From assembly GCA_027943335.1 (NCBI GenBank), contig BSBK01002053.1, forward strand, positions 496,001 to 560,000: 64,000 nt of DNA, given 5' to 3'. A program made the position numbers and the translations under genes. This stretch comes from Chamaecyparis obtusa. Taxonomy: Eukaryota > Streptophyta > Pinopsida > Cupressales > Cupressaceae. Positions 34,743-46,184 of the stretch are shown in pieces. How positions within the stretch are numbered: position 1 is the first letter of the stretch; each line of letters opens with the position of its first letter. Below the pieces are notes generated by a model. The model did not search any database. It saw only the letters and a program-made list of their open reading frames with translations, and was not told the origin of the DNA.

Positions 34743-35690
34743 TTGGTTGATCAATTACAACATACTCTGGCACAAATCTCTATCTTAGAATTATTGAAGT
34801 TGTCACCAAACCATAAGGAGATTTTGGAAAAAGCTCTAGTAGAGACACATGTTCCTACTAACTTAGAGACAGAAAGGTTTCAACATATGGTAGGTCATCT
34901 TGTAGCACCTCATTGTCTTTCATTTTCCAATCAAGATGACATGTCTATAACCCATCCTCAAAATCTACCATTGCATATAGAGGTCTTAATCGAAAGGCAT
35001 AGAGTCAAAAGAGCTCTCATTGATGGAGGGGCTGGTCTCAACATTTGCACATTAAGTCTTGTCAAATCCTTAGGTCTATCTAAGTCTTGCATTGACCCTA
35101 CAAAGAAAATCACCATTAAAGCTTATGATGAAGTTGAAAGAGCTTCTAAGGGCATGATTGTATTGCCCATCCAAGTGGGACCTGTCAAGAAGGACACCAA
35201 TTGCCAAGTGCTGGACATGAAATTAACTTATAATATTTTGTTTGGTAGACCATGGATTCATGAGATGCAAGCAGTCCCATCCATATACCACCAATGCATA
35301 AAATTTTTGTACATGGGTGAAGAAATCACAGTTGGAGGAGACTCTAACCCATTCCAATATTGCAATGCACTCAAACCTCCTCATGAGTTATACATTCCAC
35401 ATAACCGGGAAGGAATTATTCAAGAAACCACAATTGAAGATGTTAAAATGAAGGAACTAACAATAAATGTTACTCCACACCCTCCTCAAGCTAGCTCAGC
35501 GACATCAACTAAGGGAAAGGAAAAAGTGTGCTACGAGGGCCCAAATGCAATGGAAAGTTCATACATAGCACCCAAATTGGAAACAATAATCTATAAACCT
35601 ACCAAAGAAGAAAAGGAAAAAGCCAAGAAATATCATTACCAACACATGAGTGAAATGATGAACAATTTTGAAAAATAATGCAAGATTAGT
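34743..35690 (+). pseudogene. Element B aspartic protease region
   Basis: 311 codons are open. The active-site segment is ALIDGGAGLNICTLSL at about 35013-35060; DGG in place of D-S/T-G is usual for Tat proteases. It is followed by KITIKAYDEVERASKG and the C-terminal NILFGRPWIHEMQAVPS. The same order and spacing appear in element D at 57370-57640. Folding and dimerisation are presumed from the family. Confidence 0.85.
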
Positions 35691-35729
35691 TCAAAAGGGA
35701 TATGGGAATATTCTATTTCTCTATTTGAC

Positions 35730-36161
35730 ATGCCCACATCTTCAAAATCACATGGTAAACCATCAAAAGAACATAAGTATAATTCCTATTTTGTAAGGGA
35801 AGATAACAAAGAAGCATGGGATAAGGAAGAAGATGACGTCCTTCAATGGCTTTACCATGATGAGGAAGATATTTCCAACACTCCCATGGAAAGAATTCAG
35901 CATGTAAAGATACAAACTAAGCAATATGGAAAAGGCTTTGATATAATGCAAAAGATGGGATACAAGGGAAGAGGACCCTTAGGCCAAAGAAATAGGGGAT
36001 TATTGGAACCTATTGAACCTATTTCGAGGGCAAGTCATGAAAAATCTGGAGTAGGTTTTCAATGCAAAGGAGAAAGTTCAAGCCAAATGCAAGATTTTTA
36101 TCCTCACATAAATGCCTTAGAATCCGAAGGAGATAGTGATGACTCTCGGGATTATGAATAG
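35730..36161 (+). pseudogene. Element B G-patch-like segment
   Basis: After an acidic stretch the frame reads GKGFDIMQKMGYKGRGPLG, a G-patch-like glycine pattern, then NRGLLEPIEP. G-patch modules bind nucleic acid or helicases and occur between protease and polymerase in several retroelements. Element D has the matching segment at about 58060-58130. Confidence 0.7.
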
Positions 36162-36170
36162 GATACTTTA

Positions 36171-37060
36171 TTGGATGAATCATGTCATGACAAGGAAGTG
36201 ATTGCTATACATACTTATGCAAAAATTCCAAGGCAAGAAGCTCAAATTAGTGAAGAACCTCCTATTCAAAGGCCTAATATCAAGCAAGTACCTACCAATG
36301 GAGCATGGATAGAAACATTTTGGATACCTTCAGAGGAGGGAGATTCAAATGTTAGTTTTAACCTGCTTGTGGCTTTCCCCATGTTGTTTCCCATAGAGGT
36401 TGATGAGGACTTGAGTGAAGGGGACTTTGACCCTTCTTCCATGGATCATCTTGAGGAAGCGCACGTCATAGATCTAAATGATACAATGTACAAACCCTCA
36501 AATGAAGTCATGTCCATAATGCCTATTGATGACATTTTACCCAATGAACCCTTACTTTTGATAAATTCACACCTCATTGATTGGGACCAAACCGAACCAA
36601 ATGACCTACTTTACTTTCCCAATGACCAAGCAATGAATCACTACCTTAATGCGGTTGAACCCTCTTTCACCAACGAATTCAATACAGACATAATGACAGC
36701 AGCAGGGGTTCAATCTCTTAGTCAAAATTAAAAAATAAAAAAAAATAGTAAAAAAATGAAAAGTTCTATTGGTGAAAACCCAATTGTGGCACCATTAGAG
36801 CCAAAAAAAAATAAAATTAAAAGATGTTTCTTTTGGTGAAAACCCAATTGTGGCACCAAAAGAAGAGAGATTGGACACTTTGCCCGAACATGAAGAGGAA
36901 AGGTCACCTATACTCATAGAGCCAATGGAAAAGGTTAATATTGGGATAGAATTAGATCCAAAGTTCATACACTTGGCAGCATCACTCACACCTCTAGAAA
37001 GAGAAGACTTCATAAAATTCTTCCAAGAAAAAACAAGTAAACTTTGCATGGTCATATGCT
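36171..37060 (+). pseudogene. Element B acidic linker before reverse transcriptase
   Basis: The 36171-36731 frame is acidic and has no catalytic motif. After a stop and A-rich sequence the peptide GENPIVAP appears twice (from DNA repeats at 36772 and 36835), followed by ERSPILIEPMEKVN, which aligns with the RSSILIEPTKPVN of element D. It probably links protease and polymerase in the polyprotein. Frames change at least twice here. Confidence 0.6.
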
Positions 37061-38400
37061 AACATGCCTGGATTAGATCCTGACTTTATAATGCATCATC
37101 TGAATGTTTGACCAGGGGTTAAACCTGTTAAGCAAAAGTTGAGAAAAATGCACCCCCACATAGCTCTTTTGGTCAAGGCAGAATTGGAAAAATTATTGAA
37201 AGTAGGGTTCATAAGAGCAATAGCATATGCCGAATGGATCTCCAACATTGTACTAGTCACAAAGCATGATAAATCCATTCATGTGTGTATGGATTTTACA
37301 GATCTAAATCTTGCTTGCCCCAAAGATGATTTCCCACTTTCCAGCATAGATGCCATAGTGGATTTGACAGCAGGACACTTAATGTACTCATTAATGGATG
37401 GCTTTAGCGGGTATAATCAGATCAAAATTGCACCCAAAGACCAAGAAAAGATAGCATTTACTTGCTCTTGGGGTAATTTTTTTTGGAATGTCATGCCCTT
37501 CGGTCTTAAAAATGCTGGAGCCACATATCAAAGGGCCATGACAACTATCTTCCATGACATGATGCACACATTTTTAGAAGACTATGTGGATGATATATTG
37601 GAAAAATCCCAGAAAAGAGAAGAACACCTCCACATTTTGAAAAAGATATTTGTTAGGTTGGAGCAATTCAAGGTCAGATTAAACCCAAAGAAATGTGCCT
37701 TCGGAGTTCAATCCGACAAGTTACTAGGTTATATAGTTTCTGCCAAAGGGATTGAAGTGGATCCTGAGAAAGTACAAGCTATAATGGACATGGAAATACC
37801 TAAGAATATCAGCCAAATGAGATCCTTGTAGGGAAAAATCCAATCCATAGGAAGGTTTATCTCCCAATTGGTTGAAAAATGTCATTCTTTCACCAAGTTG
37901 CTACATAAGGATACTATATTTATATGGGATACCGAATGTGATCAAGCTTTCACATTACTGAAGACTTACTTGATAAATCCACCCATTCTCATGTCACCAA
38001 TCAAGGGGAAAGCATTACTTCTCTACATATCTACTACGGAGAGATCCTTAGGGGTACTTTTGGCGCAAGAGGATGAACAAGGAAAGGAAAGAGCTATCTA
38101 CTGTTTGAGTAGAACGTTGATAAAATATGAGCTTAATTACACATTTATGGAAAGAGCTTTTCTAGTAGTGGTGTTTGCATCTCAAAAGTTGAGACATTAT
38201 ATGTTGATGCATAAGGTCAAGTTGATTGCCAAGATAGACCCTCTCAAATATTTGTTAAGTAAAATAGCCTTAACAGGTAGAATAGCTAAATGGGTGATGA
38301 TATTGAGTGAATTCAACATCGAATATGTTGATAGAAAGGCAATCAAAGGAAAAGTGATAGTAGATCATTTAGCTGAAAATCCCATGACTTCTACACAGAC
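37061..38400 (+). pseudogene. Element B reverse transcriptase and RNase H
   Basis: From MPGLDPDFIMHHL the domain runs through EWISNIVLVTKHD, SLMDGFSGYNQIKIAP, MPFGLKNAGATYQRAM and YVDDILEKS (polymerase motif at about 37582-37593). One stop (37829) and one near 37109 interrupt it. The first RNase H shows LLYISTTERSLGVLLAQ and KLRHYMLMHKVKLIAKIDPL, where the catalytic residues typical of gypsy RNase H are largely replaced, as in other Tat elements with a second RNase H. Confidence 0.9.
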
Positions 38401-38429
38401 TATTCAAGTGGAATTTCTGGATTCTGCCA

Positions 38430-38850
38430 TTATCAACATAGAGGCAAAAACGTGGAAGTTATACTTTGATGGATCCTATACTCAAGGAGGTTCTGGGGCT
38501 GGCATATTATTGGTAAATCCTCAAGGTTACACCATTCCCAAATCCTACAAGCTTATGTTTCCATGTACAAATAATATAGCAGAATATGAAGCACTAGTCA
38601 TAGGCATCAAAATGGCCTTAGAATGGAATATAAAAGAGCTACAAATTTATAGAGATTCTCAACTCATCATTAATCAAGTCAACAATGAATATAACACTAA
38701 AGATGAAAATTTGATGCCTTATAAGACTATGATTGATGGATGGAAGAAATACTTTGCATTGATCAGCTTTGAACAGATTCCTAGAGAGAAAAACAGAGCA
38801 GCTGATGCCATGGCTACCTTGGCTTCTTTGTTACAAAAACCAGATCAAAA
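38430..38850 (+). pseudogene. Element B second (archaeal-type) RNase H
   Basis: WKLYFDGSYTQGGSGAGILL starts a second RNase H fold with the four acidic positions visible: Asp in FDGS, Glu in AEYEAL, Asp in YRDSQL and Asp in NRAADAMA. A duplicate RNase H placed after the original one is a mark of the Tat lineage. The stretch is open in the 37868-39550 frame. Confidence 0.9.
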
Positions 38851-38859
38851 TGAGAAGTA

Positions 38860-40204
38860 TGAGTTCTTGGTGGAAGAGTTGGTAAAAATGACATTTGACC
38901 TCCCCGAAACCCAAATTGTTGCCCTCTTACATGGACATGACTCCCCTTGGTATGGACCTATATATACCTACCTTAAAGACCAAGTGCTACCCTTAGACGA
39001 AACCCATGCTCAAAAATGCAATTTCATATGCCAAGCCTCCCATTACTTAATCCTTTCTGAAACATTGTATCGTAGGGGTCTAGATGGGATGTTACTTAGG
39101 TGTTTAGAGGAAGAAGAGTCTAAGTTAGCTTTACAAGAGGCTCATGAAGGCATTTGCGGGTCGCACTCAAGCGGGTTAAATCTAGCTAAGAAAATCCTTT
39201 GCTTAGGGTATTTTTGGAAGACATTGGAAAAGGATGCTTGCCACTTTGTGAAGATATGCAGCAAATGCCAATATCATGGTGATATGATACATGCACCGGC
39301 ACAAGAATTACATCCCTTTGTCACACCATGGCCTTTCTATCAATGGGGGTTTGATTTAATTGGCATCATAAATCCACCTTCTTCAAATGGGAACAAACAT
39401 ATCATAACCGCAATAGAATATTTCACCAAGTGGGTTGAAGCGGTTCCATTGATAACGACAATAGGAAAGAAAATTTCCATGTTTATCTTGAATCATATCA
39501 TTTGCCGATATGGTATTCCTCATGCCATAATAACAAATAATGGAAAATAGTTCAAGAATAAAGATGTTGATGAACTATGTGCTACATTTCATATCACTCA
39601 CCATTCATCATCAATTTATTACCGTCAGGGAAATGGGCAAGCCGAAGCCACAAATAAGAATATATTGAAGATCTTGAAAAGGTCGGTCAAAAAATCAGGA
39701 AGGGATTGGCATATGCAAATTAATCCAACATTATGGGCCTATAGAACCAGCATAAGAACACCCACCAGAGCCATGCCATTCTCACTAGTCTATGGGACTG
39801 AAGTAGTTCTACCATTAGAGGTTGAAATCCTGTCTTTACGAGTGTCGTTACAAGGATTGATCACAGATGAAGACTATAGGGTTGCTAGACTTCAACAATT
39901 GGAGTTACTTGAAGAACATCAAACACAAGCTTATGAGCACCTAAAAGTGTACCAAAATAGAATCTCAATGAACTATAATAAACATATCAAACCGAGAGTT
40001 TTTCAGGTAGGAGACTTGGTGTTGAGAGAGAATCCAAAGAATCAGGTTGAGAGGGAAAAGAAAGGCAAATGGGAGGCTAATTGGCTAGGCCCATTTATCA
40101 TAATATCTTCATTTGGCACAGGAACCTATAAATTATCAAATTGTGACGAAGAGGAACTTCAAGAACCTATTAATAGTATTCATCTTAAAAGGTTCTATAC
40201 ATGA
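38860..40204 (+). pseudogene. Element B integrase
   Basis: The zinc-binding part (HEGICGSHSSG...CSKCQYHGD) is complete. The core has the first Asp in WGFDLIGIINPP and the Glu in GNGQAEATNKNIL, but the second acid is Asn (IITNNGK, codon 39536-39538), and a stop follows at 39548. The C-terminal domain PRVFQVGDLVLRENPK...WLGPFIIISS ends with HLKRFYT at 40204. No chromodomain is present. Confidence 0.85.
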
Positions 40205-42279
40205 GGTAGATGAAAGAGTATAAAGAGTATCAAATGAGAGAGCATCCTATTTTATTATACATAGTTCAAAAGAGATCTTGAAAACACCAAAAACATTTGA
40301 AAAGCACAAAAGGATAAAAACATTGAGAAAATTGAGCATGAAGAAAGGAAAAACATCCAAAATGAAGTTGTCTTGGTGAAAACCTAGTAAATAGGTGCCT
40401 TGATGATAAAAAAAAAGAAAAAAAGAAAAAAAGGAAAAATACAAAAAAATTGAAAAAGAAGAAAGTGCCCTGGTGAAGACCTAGTAAATAGGCACCTTGG
40501 TAGCAAAAAAGAGAGAGAAAAAGCTTGCAAAAAAAAATAATAAAAAAAAGAGCTCGATCCATCCAAAGGGTGAAAACTTGGTAAACAAGCACCTTTGGTT
40601 CCCTTCAGTTGGTCTTTCCTAGGTTGCATTTGTACATAATGCATCTCATCATCCCATTTGTCCAAACCTTCATTGCATCTATCATTTGTACATAGTCCTA
40701 ATAGAGCTTTGTAGCTTCATCATTTGCATTTCCCAAATTTGTCAAAACGGGTATATTCAAACACTTGGGAGCAACAAAGAGCATATCACAAAGTTGGTAC
40801 ATAAAAAGGATTCAAATGAACAACATTTAGTCAGAGTCAAACAGAGAGAGAGCAAGATCCGAATTTCAGAAGAAAGAAGCATATTTTTGTGAACCTTTGA
40901 TAGATATCATTGTTCATAAACCAAGAAATTGATTACCACAACAAAATCCTTGAGCCTTAATTGACTTTATGATTCGGGATTAAATAAAAATCAAACATCA
41001 TTAATGATCAAGGTACTTGGAAATACTATTTGAAAATCAAGAAACAATGCAAAACACTTGAAAGATTCTTTTGAAAGTTGGTTAAAAATCTCTTTGCTTA
41101 TATCGATTGATTTATATCAAGTCTCTTTAGCTAATTGATGGTATTGGCAATGATAGAGATATGATATTTTATTGCCTTTGAGTGACTGTTTGGAGGAAGA
41201 TTCATCACCTTATGAGAAGTTGTCTAACGACATGGTCATCAAAGAACCATCGAGGACTATCTCATAAGCGGATGGATTGACCTTTTTTTGTTTATGCAAA
41301 CATATCCCTTGGCTATTTAGATTTTCTATATCTTAATACCAAAAATCCACTTGCAACATTGAATTCATTGACACTGGTATTCAGACTCCCATAGTTTGGT
41401 CATCCAACTAGTGAGGGTTGTACTAGTTCAAAAAGGAGGTTACCAAAATGAGATAAAAAAAAGTGGTATTCATATCATCATGTCAATAGGCAATGGTGAT
41501 TGTACTTGCTTTCCGGTCCCAAATGCTCAATGATGAAAATTTATCCTCAAGGCATTTATTTTCTAAAAGCTGGTGACACTTAGGTTGCATTGCAAAGCAT
41601 ATTAGATTCATTTCATTATCTTGTTAGATTAATTGCATTGTCTTGTTTGATCAAATGCATGTGTTTATGGTTACTTTTCCAAGGGAACGAGGGGGTACAT
41701 CAATAATCTTGGGTAGTTAAAACATTTACGCAAAATGGGTTCAATAATAATGTTTGTTCTTGATAAAACACAATAAAGAAAATGAGATTATCTTTTTCAT
41801 ACATGCATTGAGCATTATTCATTATCCACATTTACAACGAAAAATCATCCATACATCATGTGCACTCATATAGTTAAGGATACACCGGCATACATTGAAC
41901 AATCAAAAAAAACATAGGAACATACATGTGCATTTCCATTAAACATCTTACATCCATACATGAACAACAGAAAAGCATCACCAAATTCATACATCTTTGC
42001 ATACATCTATATATATCATAAAATAAGATACTGCATTCATAGCATGAATTCAAGTAAATGCATAAATCAACCATCATATAGCTGCATAAAAGATAATCTT
42101 ATAATCAAACTCATCAAAGAGAATCAAGAAGTATATCATCATATATCATCATCAAAAAGGAGGATCCCATATATCAAATATGTCAAGGTATCATCAAAGT
42201 GATCTATCAAATGTTCTGATAAATGAGAATAACATAAAAGATGGACCAACAACACTGAGTAAATCTTTCATCATATCAC
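40205..42279 (+). other. Element B post-pol region
   Basis: No sense frame is supported. 40370-40600 holds three copies of a GGTGAAAAC...GGCACC module separated by A-rich runs. 41860-42230 is rich in CATACATC-type strings, as is 63780-64000 in element D, so the two post-pol regions are related. Confidence 0.6.
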
Positions 42280-44016
42280 TCAAGAGCCTGTAGCGCCAGA
42301 TCCATCTAGCCCTCTACTATCCTATGGGGGAGGAGCCTATGATGTACCCACTCCATCTTGCCTCTGAACAACCATGACAAATACAAGCTATTGTAATAAA
42401 GAGGCAACCTAGTCCAATCGACCCACAACAGTGGATATCTCTATCCTCATAGACTGTAAACCTCACTCTAATCCATCCATGTGATCACCCTGTGCACCCT
42501 GTGGCTGTCAAGCTGGCGGAGGCATCTATGGAGCCCCATCATCCTGTTGTGCATCATCTTGCTGTGCCTGATCCTGATGAGATGCTTCACCATCAGGTTG
42601 CGCTAAGGCCACTCTCTGTAACTATACCAAGGGATCTAATATCCCATGAATCTACCTAGTCGCATCAATCTGTGCATGTCTCTGAGCTCTCTGATGTCTA
42701 TGCACTCTATCCTATCTATCTGCTCTAGGCCATCTAACAGCTACATCATCCTATGCTCTATCCTGTCTATCATGACCCGGATCTCATCTCACCTGACCTC
42801 CCCCTGCGGCAACCTGAGGATGTCTATGTCCTCGACCTCTCCGATGTCTACCACCCCTCTCACCATCACGATGTCCAGGAATAGGCTTAGCTGGATCAAT
42901 AAACCAAGGAAACCTATGGCGAGACCACCAATCTGCATACTCATGTGACATCCTAGCATCAGCCATACTAGGAAGTATCTCCCATCTACAAATAGTCATA
43001 CCCGCAATCTAACCTAATGCAAACTGATAATCAATACATGGACCCCATAGAGAGATCTCTGCCTGTACTCGATCATATAATGCATTGCCCTGAGGCATAT
43101 CCTGAATCCACCCATACTATCTCAAAACTCTGCCAAAACAAAAGCACTCAATAGTGGTAGGAGTGCACCCAATCATCCAGCGAGGGGCAAACATATATGG
43201 TAACTCATCACCATCCTCTCTCCAATGATCACAACCAAGATAAGGATGCCATATAACCTAATCCAGATCATCAATCTGACATCGCCAGTAAGCCAAATGA
43301 CCCATATGATGCTATATGACCATGCATGTATATAAGAAAGCGTAGGGATATCCCTGAGGTCGAACTCTATCAGAAATAGGCCTAGTAATGGGAAGATGTT
43401 CCCATATCCACAACTGCAGAACAATAACACCCACTGACAATGATGCACTACCCCGATAGACTACCTCATGTAAATCATGATACAACTGTGCCAAGATGTA
43501 GGAACCCCAATCAAACCATCAAGGATGAGCAAGTAAATCCTCTATAATTTGGCCTCAACTGACTGAAAAACTGTGACCTCATCGGTCGGGAAGAAGTAGA
43601 CCGCCAATCAATGCACCCAGAACTATTGGTAATGTCAGAAAAGAGGCAAACTGAGGCCATGTAATAGTATCCCCATCTCCAATAGTGTTGTCCCCAAATA
43701 CTCGTTGGCAGACAAAGGAATCATATGCAAAGTCATAGTAGACCAACTCACCCCTACAAGGAATCCGCAATAATCAATACACGTCCTCTGGCGTGATCGT
43801 CATCTCTCCGTATGGCAAGTGGAATGTGTTGTGGTCGGAGTGCCATTACTTCGCCATTGCAGTCAATAAACCATGGTTTAGCTGGAACCATGGGAGATCA
43901 AGGAGGAAACTCAAACCACATCTCTCAATAACTCAGAACTCAGCTGCTGTGAGTCTCTGACCTAAGTCAATAACCCATGATGCAACTAAACGGACATATA
44001 AAGTAGGATAATGATC
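42280..44016 (-). pseudogene. Antisense plant-mobile-domain-like gene of element B, exon 2
   Basis: One minus-strand frame (579 codons including the final stop at 42280) runs from 44016 with about a dozen in-frame stops but no shift I can detect. It encodes LVASWVIDLGQRLTAAEF, CGLSFLLDLPWFQLNHGLL, WHSDHNTFHLPYGEMTITPE and further segments ending in an Arg/Gly-rich tail (GERGGRHRRGRGHRHPQ). The TFHLP-GEMT-T-DV pattern is the hallmark of the plant mobile domain found in MULE-type transposons and host proteins. Many stops are TGA or TAG where Arg or Trp/Gln would fit, as expected from C-to-T decay. Function in the element is unknown. Confidence 0.75.
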
Positions 44017-44820
44017 CTGTTGGCAAGGTAGAGGAATAATATCAGTACATTGTATCAAGGAATTATCTCAAGTCAATCAAAAGTATCAAGTAATCACACT
44101 AAAGTATCATCATTCATTTCTCTGTATCCTAAGAGTGAAGTGACAGTCTCAAATCATATTGGTTTTCACACTAATTGATTTATCCTATCAGTTAATATTC
44201 AAATCAGATTGACAAATCATATTTTAAAGTACTACTATCTTGATATCCAAACCATTGTTTTGTTGACAATCATAGACCTACACTAATTATCCAACTTTCT
44301 CATCAGGGGGTTATCAAATTGTTCATCAGATACGATCAACACATGTGTAAAAAGTATGGAAATTTTGCAAAAAATACATCAGGCGTGATTTTTATACTGT
44401 CAGGCAACATTTAACCTAGGCGTGACTTAATTTGGCCCTAAGTGACCTTATTATTCTACTAGGCGACAGATTTTCTATACGTGACAGTGAATTTGACACC
44501 GTGATAGAGAGTTTTCCTTAGGCGAGAGTTAAATGGTTAGGTTTCGGGTAGGCGATAACCTATTTGAAAATGGGTATTTTTCCCTGGGGCAAAGCGACAG
44601 TTTTATCTTGCTAGGCGAGACTTAATTGTCATATAGGTGAGAGATTATTACACGGAGGCGATAATAAAAATTGCGAAAGCGATAGAAAATGACCCTAGGC
44701 GACAATCAATTCTATCCTAGGCGTGATTTCTCGAATGCAAAGCAACGATGAAACATGAAATTGCAATAAATGCTTAATAAATGATCAATAAATGCAAAAT
44801 CAAAGTTTGTAATGACTTAC
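44017..44820 (-). other. Predicted intron of the antisense gene, with motif cluster
   Basis: The minus strand shows CCA|GTAAGT at 44820 and TTGCCAACAG|GAT at 44017, a GT-AG intron of 804 bp in phase 0 that joins the two coding parts. It contains about 14 TATCGCC/TCACGCC-type motifs between 44384 and 44730. Splicing is a prediction; homology of the donor in element C supports it. Confidence 0.65.
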
Positions 44821-44895
44821 TGGAGGTGCATAATCAGGTGGTTTCGCATATCTCCAGCATCTCTCAAATCTATGCTCCCGAATTGGCACAACCAT
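44821..44895 (-). pseudogene. Antisense gene of element B, exon 1
   Basis: ATG at 44895 opens 25 codons (MVVPIREHRFERCWRYAKPP...) ending at a GTAAGT donor. Element C has the homologous exon on its antisense strand at 48779-48865 (VPIHRHRFERARLHNRPP...), also ending in phase 0 at a GTATGT donor. TTAAATAGG about 80 bp upstream (plus 44971-44980) sits where C has a canonical TATA box. This exon itself has no stop or shift; it is called broken because exon 2 is. Confidence 0.65.
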
Positions 44896-45335
44896 CTCGA
44901 AATCGCTAGAGAATCAGAGAAAAATCACCAAGGGTAAAAAGTAAAAATGAATGGTAAAAGAGGGTTCTTAACCTATTTAAGGTATTTTTGACCTAATTTT
45001 GAACTTGAAATTAGCCATTGACTTCTCTTAGCATATCAAATCAAACCAGGGCATAATCATACATCATGGGATATCATCACTAGTCAGAAACTAAAACATA
45101 TTTGCTATATCAAACGTCAATAATCATTTTCAAATCACGCAATTCATATGTTTTAATTTCTGAGGGGGCAATAAGGGTATCAAATCAAAGTCGCAATCAT
45201 ACATCATGAAATCAGTGGGGCATCATAAAATTTTTTGTATCAAGAGGCAACAATCAATCACATAGGGAATCGCAATCAGGACATAAAGAATCTTTGAATC
45301 GGTGTTCTTCGCACATCGACTCAAAGAGGGGCATT
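44896..45335 (+). other. Element B 3' internal end and polypurine tract
   Basis: The AT-rich sequence upstream of the antisense gene contains its presumed promoter (44971-44980). The sense strand ends CAAAGAGGGGCATT (45322-45335), the polypurine tract adjoining the 3' LTR. Confidence 0.75.
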
Positions 45336-46184
45336 TGTAGACATGGAAAATTGGCAAAAGGCTTAAATTAATCAAAAAGTGTAATCAAATCATCAAAATA
45401 GCATGAAAAATCAATAAATGGAACAAAGGCAATTCAAATCAAAGGAAAATTCAATTAAATGATTAAATGATTAAATAAAGCTTGAAAAGGGGAAAAACAC
45501 TACGAAATTGATTAAATTCAATTAATGACATAGTTGTTGAAAGCAAAAATCAAAATGAACCTCTTACCCTTCATGGCTAAATTTAATTACTTTAATTAAT
45601 TAATAAATCATAATTTCCCTCAACAAAGCAAATTGGAGACAAAATGGACACAAATCACTCACTTTTGTTGAAATGGTCTAGCCTTTTGAAACCATTTAAA
45701 TGATTGTCCCCTCCTTATCCCCCCATTTATGGACAAAGCAAAGCCATTTGACCTAACCCAAGCATAACCATGATCAACTCACTCTACCCCCTACCCTTGG
45801 GAAAATACTATAAGTACAAGGCATTTTGAGGCATTAAGGATCCATTCCATATCTTTGAATTGTAGCAAAGCTCTTGCAATTTGCATCCACACCACTCACT
45901 TGTCAATTTTAATAGCTTAATTGCTTTGATCATAGTAGATTATTCATCAAATAGAGCTAGAATTTGATTGAATAGATCTTAATTACATATCATATAGCTT
46001 AATTGTCATCTTTAGAGTGTCACTAGTGAGGATCATAGCTGAGAGCCTCATTTACCACTTTATTTTAGAGATCCATGAGATGTTAATAGATTAATTGTGC
46101 ATTGATTAGATTACTTCTCACTCTAATTCTTGTTGTTCTTAGTTAATCTTGTAATTTCATGAAGGTGAATAATATCATCACACA
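45336..46184 (+). repeat. 3' LTR of element B
   Basis: It is 849 bp, same length as the 5' LTR. It starts TGTAGACATGGAAAATTGG and ends CATCACACA, followed by the second target-duplication copy CCCTT. Confidence 0.95.

Larger units (their letters stand above)
29579..46184 (+). mobile_element. Element B: 16.6-kb Tat-lineage Ty3/gypsy with antisense gene
   Basis: Complete element with TG...CA LTRs of 849 bp each (29579-30427 and 45336-46184), a primer site, a polypurine tract and a 5-bp target duplication CCCTT (29574-29578 and 46185-46189) inside the LTR of element A. Order: leader, gag, protease, G-patch segment, reverse transcriptase, RNase H, second RNase H, integrase, long post-pol region, antisense gene. 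The two LTRs differ by about 15 substitutions by eye, essentially all transitions. Confidence 0.95.

Noticed and set aside
40247..40665. Overlapping minus-strand Phe/Leu-rich frames after the integrase of element B
   Set aside because: They are reverse translations of A-rich runs between the GGTGAAAAC modules.
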